A stretch of DNA of 64,000 nucleotides from Aureibaculum sp. 2308TA14-22 (lineage in GTDB: Bacteria; Bacteroidota; Bacteroidia; Flavobacteriales; Flavobacteriaceae). Positions 7,769 through 16,058 of the stretch are shown here, piece by piece. Location of the stretch: assembly GCF_040538665.1 (NCBI RefSeq), contig NZ_JBEWXT010000001.1:1638501-1702500 (forward strand), read 5' to 3'. How positions within the stretch are numbered: position 1 is the stretch's first letter; each line of letters opens with the position of its first letter. The position numbers and the translations under genes are program-made. A model generated the notes under the pieces. It was not told the DNA's origin, made no database searches, and saw nothing but the letters and a program-made list of their open reading frames with translations.

Positions 7769-8296
7769 ATGAAAAAAATAGCATTTGTATCCGTATTATT
7801 TCTATGTACGTGTTTTACTTACAGTCAAAATGAGAATTCACAATATTTAGAGAAGGTGAAAACGTTAGACAGTACTTTAGAAACCTTATACTCGGTAATA
7901 TCAGGAGAAAAGGGCGAAGAACGTAATTGGGAGCTTTTTAACTACTTGTTTAAACCAGAAGCCAAGTTAATACCAACAGGCAAAAAAAAGGACGGAACAG
8001 TTGGAGCACGTTTTATGTCCGCTCAAGATTATATTGACAGCTCAGGAAAATGGTTGGTTGAAAACGGTTTTTTTGAAAAAGAAATACATAGAAAAACAGA
8101 TACTTTTGGTAATATAACACAAGTTTTTAGCACTTACGAATCTTTCAGAAGTGAAAAAGATAGTGAGCCGTTTATGCGTGGTATCAACAGCATTCAGCTA
8201 CTAAACGATGGTAAACGTTGGTGGGTTATTAACATTTATTGGATGCAAGAAAGTAAAGAAAGCCCTATACCCAGCCAGTACCTACCTAAAAAATAG
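7769..8296 (+). CDS. Secreted SnoaL/DUF4440-like protein
   Basis: This 175-residue protein has a signal peptide (MKKIAFVSVLFLCTCFTYSQ, cut after about residue 19). The mature sequence has the layout of a small NTF2-like (SnoaL/DUF4440) cone fold: an N-terminal helix with LDSTLETLYSVISGEKGEERNWELFNYLFKPEAKLIP, then strands including THVF-type segments (FGNITQVFSTYESF), GINSIQLLNDGKRWWVINIYWMQE and a short tail. The WWVINIYWM strand is typical of the family. Many such proteins have no known activity; binding of a small ligand is possible. It is a single gene, downstream of the cassette region, with no partner. Confidence 0.75.
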   Translation: MKKIAFVSVLFLCTCFTYSQNENSQYLEKVKTLDSTLETLYSVISGEKGEERNWELFNYLFKPEAKLIPTGKKKDGTVGARFMSAQDYIDSSGKWLVENGFFEKEIHRKTDTFGNITQVFSTYESFRSEKDSEPFMRGINSIQLLNDGKRWWVINIYWMQESKESPIPSQYLPKK

Positions 8297-8359
8297 CAAA
8301 TTCTATCGTCAACTTATCCAATTTTTATATATTCACGCTTCATTTTTTTAAGACTTAAA

Positions 8360-8923
8360 ATGAATAAGAAGCGACAGAAGCAAGCTAAAATTTTACGAAT
8401 TTTCAGAAAAGTGCATCGTACCACCGGTGCATTTTTATTTGTGTTTTTCTTTATTATTTCTATAACTGGGTTTTTATTGGGTTGGAAAAAAAACAGCAAC
8501 GAACTATTACTCCCCAACACCTACCAAGGCACATCAAATAATTTAGAAGATTGGAAACCCTTAACTGAATTACACAACATTGCCAATGGTATTTTACGCG
8601 ATTCAATTGACGCAAATTTATCGTTAAAGCTCGATAGGATTGATATTAGAAAAGAAAAAGGTATCGTAAAATTTATTTATGGACACCATCCCAATGAAGT
8701 TCAGCTTGATGGTAAATCGGGTAACTTATTAAGTATTGGCAAAAGGCATTCGGACACTGTTGAAAATATTCATGATGGCTCAATTTTAGACGCCTATTTC
8801 AACACATCAAATGGTCAAATAAAACTCATTTACACTACATTAATGAGCTTGGCTTTATTGACTTTTTCCATTACAGGTTTTTGGCTCTGGTACGGCCCAA
8901 AAAGAATGCGTAGTAATAGGTAA
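8360..8923 (+). CDS. PepSY-associated transmembrane protein
   Basis: This is a 187-residue inner-membrane protein. It has a basic N-terminus, a first membrane helix (about 29-49, TGAFLFVFFFIISITGFLLGW), a periplasmic section of about 100 residues with a PepSY-like element (DRIDIRKEKGIVKFIYGHHPNEVQLDGKSGNLLSIG, about 92-127) and a second helix (about 155-175, TLMSLALLTFSITGFWLWYGPKR). The motif RxxHRxxG at 17-24 and the closing GFWLWYGPKR are typical of the PepSY_TM family, whose larger members include sulfite/iron-reductase-linked and siderophore-linked proteins. This is a short version with one PepSY unit. The function is unknown; iron or redox links are possible only by family analogy. Confidence 0.82.
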   Translation: MNKKRQKQAKILRIFRKVHRTTGAFLFVFFFIISITGFLLGWKKNSNELLLPNTYQGTSNNLEDWKPLTELHNIANGILRDSIDANLSLKLDRIDIRKEKGIVKFIYGHHPNEVQLDGKSGNLLSIGKRHSDTVENIHDGSILDAYFNTSNGQIKLIYTTLMSLALLTFSITGFWLWYGPKRMRSNR

Positions 8924-9204
8924 AATTCATTTCTTTTAATTGTTAATAACCCATAAGACACTTCTTTATAACTTTGTGAATAACTGCTATTTGCTTTAAA
9001 ATTTTAATAAAATAAATATATTTTTTATTTTATTGATTATCAATATATTAAATATAACTACTTCACTTTTAATATCTCAAGTTTTGTATTTTATTACTTA
9101 CAATATACTAAATTTCAGTTTTTAGAGTTATTAACAAAAACAAATCCTCAATATTGTATGTAGCATAAATTACTTCTGATAACCCTTTTAGTTTTATTTT
9201 AAAA

Positions 9205-10254
9205 ATGAAGAAGTTTAATTTATGTATTTTAAGTTGTCTTTTTGCTTTTCAACTTATCAATTCTCAAGTAGCTACTAATAATTCTCAAATCATTTCAGCA
9301 CTATTAGCACCTGATAGTGAAAATGTCCATACAAATTGTAGCCAACATGGTTACGGCGGGCATTACAATGAAATAGTAGATGAAGAATTGAACAAAACAG
9401 TAAGTCAATTTCAAATACATAAAACTACTGATATTGAAGCCTGTAAAAATTTTGGCACCCGATTTAACGAATTTAAAACCATAGCCGATGCCCCAAAAAA
9501 TATTTTGGGAACAGAAGGTGAGACGATAACGTATTCATGGAAATTTAAGTTCAATAATAATTTTGAAGTGCTAAATAGCAATATGGACATTCATCAACTT
9601 AAGGCTGTAGGAGGTTCTGAAGCTGATGTGCCACTTTTTACGTTGACAACAACGCGAAAAGGGAGGTTTGAAAGTTTAGAATTACGCTATGCTGAAGAAA
9701 ATGAGCAAACTATATTGGAAACCATTGACATTACCAATTTAAAAGAACAATGGATTGAGGTTTCAGAAACCATTACCTATAATGAAATTGGGGCTTATGC
9801 CATAACCATTAAGACTGTAAATGATGATACGATTTTATTGGATTATAGTGATGACGCTACTAGAACGTGGAAAACAGATGCAGAATTTATTCGTCCAAAA
9901 TGGGGAATCTATAAGGCGTCTGCTAATGTTGACACAGTTGAAGAGAAAAGCATCTTGTTTTCTGATTTTAAAATAGAAGAAAGTTCCAATTTATCCGCCT
10001 TTCAATCTTCATTGGATAGTGCTGCTATTTCTGTATTTCCTAATCCTGCTTCATCTAAAGTTACCATGACAGGTGCAAATTTAGAAAACTACGATGCAAT
10101 TGTATTACATGACAGTTTTGGAAGAGAAGTACCTTTAAAGAATCCAATAGTAAAAAATTCATTCAATATTTCCAATTTAAAAAACGGGATTTACTTTGTA
10201 GTATTTAAAAAGGACAATGAAGTTAGTGTGGTAAAAAAGTTGCTGAAATTTTAA
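9205..10254 (+). CDS. Secreted jelly-roll protein with T9SS type A sorting domain
   Basis: This 349-residue protein has a signal peptide (about 1-20, ending INSQ) and a C-terminal type A sorting domain from about residue 270 (SVFPNPASSKVTM, then FGREV, NSFNISNLKNGIYFVVFKKDNEVSVVKKLLKF), so it is exported through the type IX system. The middle part (about 60-260) looks like a concanavalin-A-like jelly roll: TYSWKFKFNNNF, MDIHQLKAVGGSEADVPLFTLTTTRKG, LELRYAEEN, WIEVSETITYNEIGAYAITIK and FIRPKWGIYKAS. That order resembles polysaccharide-lyase-like folds (glucuronan or heparin lyase type), but I cannot confirm catalytic residues. A His/Cys-rich patch (HTNCSQHGYGGHY) lies just after the signal peptide. 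It converges on holA with a 9-base gap. The 281 bases before it are AT-rich and hold only a possible TAACTTTG -7 element at 8969-8976. Confidence 0.75.
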   Translation: MKKFNLCILSCLFAFQLINSQVATNNSQIISALLAPDSENVHTNCSQHGYGGHYNEIVDEELNKTVSQFQIHKTTDIEACKNFGTRFNEFKTIADAPKNILGTEGETITYSWKFKFNNNFEVLNSNMDIHQLKAVGGSEADVPLFTLTTTRKGRFESLELRYAEENEQTILETIDITNLKEQWIEVSETITYNEIGAYAITIKTVNDDTILLDYSDDATRTWKTDAEFIRPKWGIYKASANVDTVEEKSILFSDFKIEESSNLSAFQSSLDSAAISVFPNPASSKVTMTGANLENYDAIVLHDSFGREVPLKNPIVKNSFNISNLKNGIYFVVFKKDNEVSVVKKLLKF

Positions 10255-10263
10255 TCAATCAGT

Positions 10264-11268
10264 CTAGTGCATCACTTTAAACAATAACTCTTTAAGTATA
10301 TCTTCATTTGGCATATTCTTAGCTCCAACCCCTTTACTTTTTAAATCAGCATCTCGTAAATAGGAAATAACCTGAGAAACTTTACGCATCGGGTAATTTC
10401 TCGCCGCGGTAACATAATCACTTACAAAATAAGGATTAACCCGTAACGCTTTAGAAACGCTCATTTTAGATTTATCAGACAACCCATGATAGATTAACAA
10501 TTGTGTGAAAAAACTGTTCAGCAAAGAAATAGTAACTACTAACGGATTGCTTTTCGGGTTTTGCCCAAAATAATTAATAATCTGATTGGCTTTTACCAAC
10601 TGCTTTTCACCTACTGCTTTACGCAATTCAAAGTTATTAAAATCTTTACTGATACCTATATTCTCTTCAATATGTATGGGTCTGATGGTACTTTCTTTTG
10701 GCAGAATTACCATTAATTTTTCCAATTCGTTGGCAATTTTAGAAAGATCGGTACCTAAAAACTCCACCAACATTAAAGCCGCTTTTGGCTCAACCTGGTA
10801 TCCTTTACCCGATAATACCCTACGAATCCACTCACCTACTTGGTTTTCATATAACTTCTTACTTTCAAACAACAATCCATTTTTACCGATAACCTTGCTC
10901 AGTTTTTTACGTTTATCCAAGGTTTTGTATTTATAACAAATTACAAGAACTGTTGAAGGTTGTGGATTTTCAACGTAAGGAACTAAATTTTCAATAGTTC
11001 TAGATAAGTCTTGAGCTTCTTTAACAATTACAACCTGTCTTTCCGCCATCATCGGATAACGTTTGGCGTTTGAAACAATATCATCAATACTAACATCTCT
11101 ACCATACAGCACTACTTGGTTGAACCCCTTTTCTTCTTCGGTCAATACTTTTTGTTCAATATAATCCGCTATCTTATCTATATAATATGGTTCGCTACCC
11201 ATTAAAAAATAAATGGGTTTTATATTTCCGTTTTTTATGTCAGAAACTATTTGGTTGATGCGTTCCAT
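10264..11268 (-). CDS. holA: DNA polymerase III subunit delta
   Basis: This 334-residue AAA+-fold subunit opens the beta sliding clamp inside the clamp loader. The N-terminus has IKNGNIKPIYFLMGSEPYYIDKIADYIE, the family's Walker-A-like region without a functional P-loop, and then an AERQVVIVKEAQDL segment. The C-terminal helical collar contains NPLVVTISLLNSFFTQLLIYHGL and LRDADLKSKGVGA, both typical of HolA. The length is usual. The ATG is 29 bases from the divergent HsdR_N gene, so the two share a very short promoter region. No reason to doubt function. Confidence 0.93.
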   Translation of the reverse strand: MERINQIVSDIKNGNIKPIYFLMGSEPYYIDKIADYIEQKVLTEEEKGFNQVVLYGRDVSIDDIVSNAKRYPMMAERQVVIVKEAQDLSRTIENLVPYVENPQPSTVLVICYKYKTLDKRKKLSKVIGKNGLLFESKKLYENQVGEWIRRVLSGKGYQVEPKAALMLVEFLGTDLSKIANELEKLMVILPKESTIRPIHIEENIGISKDFNNFELRKAVGEKQLVKANQIINYFGQNPKSNPLVVTISLLNSFFTQLLIYHGLSDKSKMSVSKALRVNPYFVSDYVTAARNYPMRKVSQVISYLRDADLKSKGVGAKNMPNEDILKELLFKVMH

Positions 11269-11297
11269 TTCTAAGAAAAAAGATTCATTTTTGTAGT

Positions 11298-11744
11298 ATG
11301 ATTGTATTGAATTTGCCCAAAGCCGAACTCAGCATCAAAAGTAAAGAAAATAAGCAGTTTATTTTTGATATTATCAGAAAAAAATATATGGTGCTTACGC
11401 CCGAAGAATGGGTACGGCAGCATGTTATCCATTATTTGATCCATGAAAAGAACTATCCAAAATCCATTATAGCAGTTGAAAAACAGTTAACCTTCAATAC
11501 CTTAAAAAAACGTTTTGATGTTTTGGTATTCAATACCAAAGGATTGCCAGAACTCATTGTAGAGTGTAAAGCTCCCAATGTAAAAATTACACAGGATACT
11601 TTTGACCAGATTGCACGATACAATTTAAAATTAAATGCTGATTATTTGATGGTAACCAACGGATTGCAGCATTATTTTTGTAAAATGGATGCGGTAAATG
11701 AAGGATATATTTTTTTGGAAGAGTTACCGAATTATACTCGGTAA
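11298..11744 (+). CDS. HsdR N-terminal (PD-(D/E)XK) domain protein
   Basis: This is a 148-residue stand-alone copy of the nuclease-fold domain found at the N-terminus of type I restriction HsdR subunits. The PD-(D/E)XK core is visible: E61, D74 in KKRFDVLVF and E89-C-K91 in LIVECKAPN. The following TQDTFDQIARYNLKLNADYLMVTNGLQHYFCKM is the typical QxxxY-type helix and strand pair. No helicase, specificity or methylase gene is nearby, so it is not a restriction system here. In Bacteroidota this protein is often beside holA, which suggests a housekeeping DNA role. CATTTTTG ends 4 bases before the ATG, so the transcript may have almost no leader. Confidence 0.85.
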   Translation: MIVLNLPKAELSIKSKENKQFIFDIIRKKYMVLTPEEWVRQHVIHYLIHEKNYPKSIIAVEKQLTFNTLKKRFDVLVFNTKGLPELIVECKAPNVKITQDTFDQIARYNLKLNADYLMVTNGLQHYFCKMDAVNEGYIFLEELPNYTR

Positions 11745-11818
11745 TCATTAGTCAATTCCCAAGTAACCAATCAACAGGTTCCTCGTGCCTTAAGATGACC
11801 ATTTTAATTATAAATACC

Positions 11819-11826
11819 TAAATTTG
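11819..11826 (+). promoter_or_regulatory. Bacteroidota -7 element before the GT2 gene
   Basis: TAAATTTG matches TAnnTTTG exactly and ends 5 bases before the TTG start codon at 11832. No convincing -33 TTG is placed 19 bases upstream. If it is real, the message would begin at or next to the start codon. Confidence 0.4.
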
Positions 11827-11831
11827 CGAAC

Positions 11832-12833
11832 TTGAAAATAGCCGTAGTCATATTAAATTGGAATGGTAAACAACTCTTAGAGCAGTTTTTACCGGCAATG
11901 CTTGAATATAGTATTGATGAAGCCGATATTTATGTGGCAGATAATAACTCACCAGATGATTCGGTTGAATTCGTTAAAGCAAATTTTCCTAAGGTAAAAA
12001 TTATCCAGAATAAAGTCAATGGTGGTTATGCTAAAGGATATAACGATGCTTTGCAACATATTGATGCCGATATTTTTGCACTGGTAAATTCGGATATTGA
12101 AGTAACCAAAGATTGGTTAAAACCTATTATTTCTGAATTTAAAAGATCGCAAGAAACGGTTGCTGTTCAACCTAAAATATTGGATTTTAAAGACCAATCC
12201 AAGTTTGAATATGCCGGAGCAGGAGGTGGTTATATCGATTTTTTTGGTTATCCGTATTGCAGAGGTCGAATATTTTCCGATTTGGAAACAGACAACGGCC
12301 AATACAACGACACAAAGGAAATTTTCTGGGCCTCAGGGGCATGTTTTTTTATACGAAAAGAAGTTTACCATCAACTGAATGGTTTTGATGAAGATTATTT
12401 TGCTCACCAGGAAGAAATTGACCTTTGTTGGCGGATACAAAACGAAGGTTATCGTATAAAATATGTCGGTACATCAAATGTTTATCATGTTGGCGGTGCA
12501 ACGTTAGACCAAGCCAATCCACGTAAAACTTATCTAAATTTCAGGAACAGTTTGTTTTCTATTCTAAAAAATGTTCCTAAACGGTATTTGATTTTAGTTA
12601 TCTTGTTAAGATTAAAATTAGATGCGTGGGCTGGACTTAAATTTTTGGTGGAACTAAAACCAAAACATACTTGGGCAATTGTAAAAGCTCACTTTAGTTT
12701 TTATTGGAACCTTAGGAAATTTCTAAAGAAACGAAGAAAGATTACTCATAAAAAAGCCAATTATTATCATTGTTTTAGTGTAGTATGGCAATATTATATT
12801 TTGAGGAGGAAGACTTTTGGTGAGATAAAATAG
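11832..12833 (+). CDS. Family 2 glycosyltransferase, TTG start
   Basis: This 333-residue GT-A enzyme probably transfers a sugar from a nucleotide donor to a cell-surface glycan. It shows MKIAVVILNWNGKQLLEQFL, the donor-binding ADNNSPDDSVEFV (about 36-48), the metal-binding LVNSDIEV (about 84-91), GASGACFFIRK-type strand (ASGACFFIRKEVYHQLNGFDEDYFAHQEEIDLCWRI in sequence order, catalytic E-D region about 185-205) and a C-terminal hydrophobic helix (YLILVILLRLKL). The resemblance is to rhamnosyltransferase-like GT2 proteins. The family start corresponds to TTG at 11832; no upstream ATG in frame fits. The palindrome at 12886-12908 follows the stop and can act as terminator. Confidence 0.88.
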   Translation: MKIAVVILNWNGKQLLEQFLPAMLEYSIDEADIYVADNNSPDDSVEFVKANFPKVKIIQNKVNGGYAKGYNDALQHIDADIFALVNSDIEVTKDWLKPIISEFKRSQETVAVQPKILDFKDQSKFEYAGAGGGYIDFFGYPYCRGRIFSDLETDNGQYNDTKEIFWASGACFFIRKEVYHQLNGFDEDYFAHQEEIDLCWRIQNEGYRIKYVGTSNVYHVGGATLDQANPRKTYLNFRNSLFSILKNVPKRYLILVILLRLKLDAWAGLKFLVELKPKHTWAIVKAHFSFYWNLRKFLKKRRKITHKKANYYHCFSVVWQYYILRRKTFGEIK

Positions 12834-12912
12834 ACCCCTCCGCCCGTAGTATTTATATCTAAATCTTAAAAAGGCCAACTGGGCACCTCCCCTTGAAAAA
12901 AGGGGAGGAACT
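12834..12912. repeat. Long form of the GC-rich palindromic repeat, copy 2
   Basis: This unit of about 79 bases begins ACCCCTCCG, has an AT-rich middle, and ends in CACCTCCCC with a strong hairpin CCTCCCCTT/AAGGGGAGG (12886-12894 and 12900-12908) followed by AACTTTTT. A second copy with the same layout is at 16059-16136. The hairpin plus T-run also makes a plausible terminator for the glycosyltransferase gene, whose stop codon is directly before the repeat. Confidence 0.7.
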
Positions 12913-12956
12913 TTTTAACAAATAATATCATAATTGCATGAAATGAATTATAAAAA

Positions 12957-14291
12957 TCAAATAAGCCCTTTTGCTTTAAATTCCAAGTATTTATTGATAA
13001 CGTTTACTGTTAAATTTTGAGGTTTGGTAAGAATAGCATGCACACCCCTATTTTCCAGCTCCTTAACAATCAAACGCTTTTCGTAAGCAAACTTTTCGGC
13101 AATGGTCTTATGATATATGCTTTGCAAATCTTCTACATTCTCTTTTATTAAATCATCCAATTCGGTATTCTCAAAAAATACGGTTACCAATAAATGTTGA
13201 CGAGAAATGGCTTTTAAAAAAGGCAATTGACGCTTTAATGCTGAAATATGCTCAAAATTTGTGTAGAGAATGAGCAAGCTGCGTTGGGTTACTTTTCGCT
13301 TGATGGTAGCATACAAATACCCAAAATCGGAATCGGTAAATTGGGTGTCAATATTGTACAGGGCTTCGTTTATTGTGTTGATATGTGTACGTTTGTTACT
13401 AGCCGCAACAATCTTTTCCACTTTTTTGGAAAAGGTCAACATTCCCGCTTTATCGTTTTTTAATAAAGCAATATTTGAAAAGGCTAAAGTAGAATTGATA
13501 GCATAATCCAATAATTTTAATTCCTCAAAAGGCATTTTCATTACACGTCCTGTATCAATTATGGAATAAATAGGTTGCGATTTTTCATCTTGATATTGAT
13601 TGACCATCAATTGCCCACGTTTGGCAGTTGCTTTCCAATTAATAGTTCTTACATCGTCACCAGTAACATAATTTTTAATTTGTTCAAATTCCATGGTATG
13701 ACCAATTCTACGTATTTTTTTGAGTCCAAATTCTGTAAGGCGATTGCTCAACGCCAAAAATTCATATTTACGCATTTGAATGTATGAAGGATACACTGAC
13801 ACCATTTGCTCAGCATCAAAACGGTAACGTCTGGCAACAATTTGTAAAGATGAAGAAACAAATAAATTTAGATTACCAAAATGGTATTCACCACGTTCTA
13901 CGGGACGCACTTGATAGTCAAAATTATGGGCTTGACCCGATTCCATTTCTGTGTTATATTCAAAATCTCGTTTTTGGAATTGTTTTGGTAACTCGTCAAT
14001 TACTTTTAAGAATATTTTTATAGGATACTTGTTCTCAACAGTAATGGGAACAGGATTTTCATCCGAATTTGAAAATTTTTCGGGTAAAATACGTCTGGCT
14101 TTTAATCCGTTTTTAAAACGAAACAAAATATAAGTATCAAATAAAAACAATACCGCTAATGCCAATAATAGTAACCACGCCACTTGATATAATAATTCCA
14201 CCCAATACGACACCAAAAACGTAGCTGCTATAACGCTTATATAAACAAAAAAGCGTTGGTGAATATAGAGGTTTTTAAAAAGGTTAATCAT
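12957..14291 (-). CDS. DUF58 domain protein
   Basis: This 444-residue protein has two membrane helices at the N-terminus (about 13-32 and 34-52), followed by a beta-rich part and a C-terminal von Willebrand A-like DUF58 domain. The DUF58 signature is clear near 210-240: GDDVRTINWKATAKRGQLMVNQYQDEKSQPIYSIIDTGRVM. DUF58 proteins usually sit with MoxR AAA+ ATPases, which are not in the window; the RDD protein just upstream is a frequent companion in Bacteroidota. The role is probably an envelope-associated scaffold or MoxR partner. It is co-directional with the RDD gene, with a 67-base gap. Confidence 0.87.
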   Translation of the reverse strand: MINLFKNLYIHQRFFVYISVIAATFLVSYWVELLYQVAWLLLLALAVLFLFDTYILFRFKNGLKARRILPEKFSNSDENPVPITVENKYPIKIFLKVIDELPKQFQKRDFEYNTEMESGQAHNFDYQVRPVERGEYHFGNLNLFVSSSLQIVARRYRFDAEQMVSVYPSYIQMRKYEFLALSNRLTEFGLKKIRRIGHTMEFEQIKNYVTGDDVRTINWKATAKRGQLMVNQYQDEKSQPIYSIIDTGRVMKMPFEELKLLDYAINSTLAFSNIALLKNDKAGMLTFSKKVEKIVAASNKRTHINTINEALYNIDTQFTDSDFGYLYATIKRKVTQRSLLILYTNFEHISALKRQLPFLKAISRQHLLVTVFFENTELDDLIKENVEDLQSIYHKTIAEKFAYEKRLIVKELENRGVHAILTKPQNLTVNVINKYLEFKAKGLI

Positions 14292-14358
14292 AGAGAGCCC
14301 TTGGTCTGATAAATTTTAGCTAAAATAAGAGATATTTAGAAATAATTTTAGACTATCG

Positions 14359-14757
14359 TTATTTTTCATCTTCAATTACAATAGAATTGCCCACAAAATC
14401 ATGAATAGCCTGTCTTTTCTCATTTCCAGATATTGTAAGAAAGGAAAACCAACCTAAGGTAGCTTTAAAAATGAAGCGAAATAGTGCTCTAATAAAATTA
14501 ATTTTATTTTCTGGATTTTGTGCGTTTCGCACCGATAGATTCATTTTTGAATGTCCAATGGTACCTCCATATATAGTTGTAAATATAGGGTCGTATAAAA
14601 TAAAAAATAAGACAAAAACAATAATTCGAACATAGTTCGGTACATTATCAAATAGAGCTAATGTTTCAGATGCTAGAAAAATCATTCCAATTAATATAAT
14701 ACTATCAATCACTGCTGCTTTAACTCTATTCGGTAAAAGTGCATATTCTATTTTCAT
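14359..14757 (-). CDS. RDD family membrane protein
   Basis: This 132-residue inner-membrane protein starts with the RDD-type segment LLPNRVKAAVIDSIILIGM (Arg and Asp in the first helix). A second helix covers about 43-58 (IIVFVLFFILYDPIF), followed by the family's TTIYGGTIGHSKMNLSV loop and a third hydrophobic stretch FRFIFKATLGWFSFLTI. The ending RQAIHDFVGNSIVI is also characteristic. The function is unknown; RDD proteins have been linked to ion exchange in a few cases. It precedes DUF58 on the same strand. Confidence 0.88.
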   Translation of the reverse strand: MKIEYALLPNRVKAAVIDSIILIGMIFLASETLALFDNVPNYVRIIVFVLFFILYDPIFTTIYGGTIGHSKMNLSVRNAQNPENKINFIRALFRFIFKATLGWFSFLTISGNEKRQAIHDFVGNSIVIEDEK

Positions 14758-14837
14758 AATTATAGGTTAGAGATTTTATGTTGATTGAGAAATTCTTGAT
14801 TATGATATTTCACAGAAGTCGTTAATATCATAATTCC

Positions 14838-15302
14838 TTATTCCTTTATTTGTATTGCAGCTTTTGCAGGGATGCTGATAATAGCTTCCTCCAATCTAAA
14901 AACCATCCATAAATTAATTTTATTATTTTCCATTTCATTAAGATCAAACGAATACTCAAATTTTGTACTGTCCAAATTCTTTAAAAGAACTTTACCTCTA
15001 TCCCTATTTTCTAGCATTTCATAAACATTGTATTTAAAATCAAAATTTCCATATTTATGGGCATGAAATGTTATTTTCCCTTTTTCTCCATGATTATAAG
15101 TCTCCTTGTCAAAAGTTGGAACCATAACGGTATTAATGAGGTAACGTTCGTGTATTCTTTCGAGTTTTTCTTTTAATTCCTGATTTTCTAATTGTAATTC
15201 AACTAAATTATCCATAAGTTCATTTCTTTCGTTATCCGATTCTTTGACATTTGTACAAGAAAAGGCTAACAGAACTAAGAATATTATTGATATAAATTTC
15301 AT
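14838..15302 (-). CDS. Uncharacterised lipoprotein
   Basis: This 154-residue protein has a lipoprotein signal: MKFISIIFLVLLAFSC, with the lipidated Cys at residue 16. Residues about 24-52 (NERNELMDNLVELQLENQELKEKLERIHERY) form a short coiled coil. The C-terminal half is beta-rich (ETYNHGEKGKITFHAHKYGNFDFKYNVYEM). I recognise no family. It is anchored to the membrane by prediction, possibly as a trimer or dimer through the coiled coil. It stands where hisA would be expected after hisH, 62 bases after the hisH stop, but nothing in it suggests a metabolic role. Confidence 0.7.
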   Translation of the reverse strand: MKFISIIFLVLLAFSCTNVKESDNERNELMDNLVELQLENQELKEKLERIHERYLINTVMVPTFDKETYNHGEKGKITFHAHKYGNFDFKYNVYEMLENRDRGKVLLKNLDSTKFEYSFDLNEMENNKINLWMVFRLEEAIISIPAKAAIQIKE

Positions 15303-15364
15303 ATTATTTTATTTAACATTAAAGTTAGCGTATAAATTCAATTGCTCCAAACTACTTGCAATCA

Positions 15365-16006
15365 TCATTTTAAATCCAAAAAATTCCTCAACAGAACCTC
15401 CCCAGCACTACTACTCTTTTCAGGATGAAATTGTACGCCGTAAAAATTATCTTTTTGCAAAGCGGATGAATAGTCAAGTTGGTAATTAGTTACTGCAATA
15501 GTTTCATTGCAAATAGGAGCATAATAACTATGCACTAAGTACATATATTCTTCTTCCTTTATTCCTTTAAATAATTTCGATTTTAGATGGGTAAGTGTAT
15601 TCCAACCTATTTGTGGGACTTTTACCTTGTTGCTAAATTTAACAACATCAACATCAAAAATACCCAAGCCTTTGGTGTTACCTTCTTCACTAAAATTACA
15701 CATGAGTTGCATCCCTAAACAAATACCTAGTAAGGGTTGGTTTAATTGGGGGATAACCTTATCTAAACCCGTTGCTCGTAATTTTTCCATAGCACTACTC
15801 GCCTCTCCTACACCAGGGAAAATAACCTTGTCGGCATTTTTTATAATTTGTGCGTCATGACTTAGTATAGATTCAAAACCCAATCGTTGAATGGCAAATT
15901 TGATGCTTTGTATGTTTCCCGCTCCGTAGTCGATGATGACGATGGACAAGCCCCCTCCAGCTCCCCCGAAGGGGGAGGGTTTTGATTCGTTTATTGAATT
16001 ATCCAT
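15365..16006 (-). CDS. hisH: Imidazole glycerol phosphate synthase, glutaminase subunit
   Basis: This class I glutamine amidotransferase supplies ammonia to HisF in histidine synthesis. The catalytic triad is present: C96 in GICLGMQ, and H194 and E196 in QFHPEKSSSAG. The family N-terminus, IVIIDYGAGNIQSIKFA, begins only at about residue 22. The preceding residues (including PSPFGGAGGG) are encoded by a GC-rich palindrome at 15950-15980. Either this repeat-encoded extension is translated, or initiation is at the TTG at 15949, which would restore a normal N-terminus. hisB is 137 bases upstream, with another repeat between. hisA, hisF and hisIE do not follow, so HisF must be encoded elsewhere. 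Confidence 0.93.
   Translation of the reverse strand: MDNSINESKPSPFGGAGGGLSIVIIDYGAGNIQSIKFAIQRLGFESILSHDAQIIKNADKVIFPGVGEASSAMEKLRATGLDKVIPQLNQPLLGICLGMQLMCNFSEEGNTKGLGIFDVDVVKFSNKVKVPQIGWNTLTHLKSKLFKGIKEEEYMYLVHSYYAPICNETIAVTNYQLDYSSALQKDNFYGVQFHPEKSSSAGEVLLRNFLDLK
15950..15980. repeat. GC-rich palindromic repeat inside the hisH reading frame
   Basis: CCCCCTCCAG precedes the hairpin CTCCCCC/GGGGGAG (15961-15967 and 15971-15977, loop GAA). In the hisH frame it encodes the Pro/Gly-rich stretch PSPFGGAGGG. It is copy 3 of the short form also seen at 1268-1300 and 17279-17310. Confidence 0.72.
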
Positions 16007-16058
16007 TGTTGATATTCCTTAACTTTTACTAATTATTATGATTCTATTTAAACAAATA

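Noticed and set aside
10586-10936. 116-codon frame antisense to holA
   Set aside because: It is a shadow of a strongly conserved gene, without a promoter or a domain. Other antisense frames (for example 30168-30509 and 46532-46981) were rejected for the same reason.
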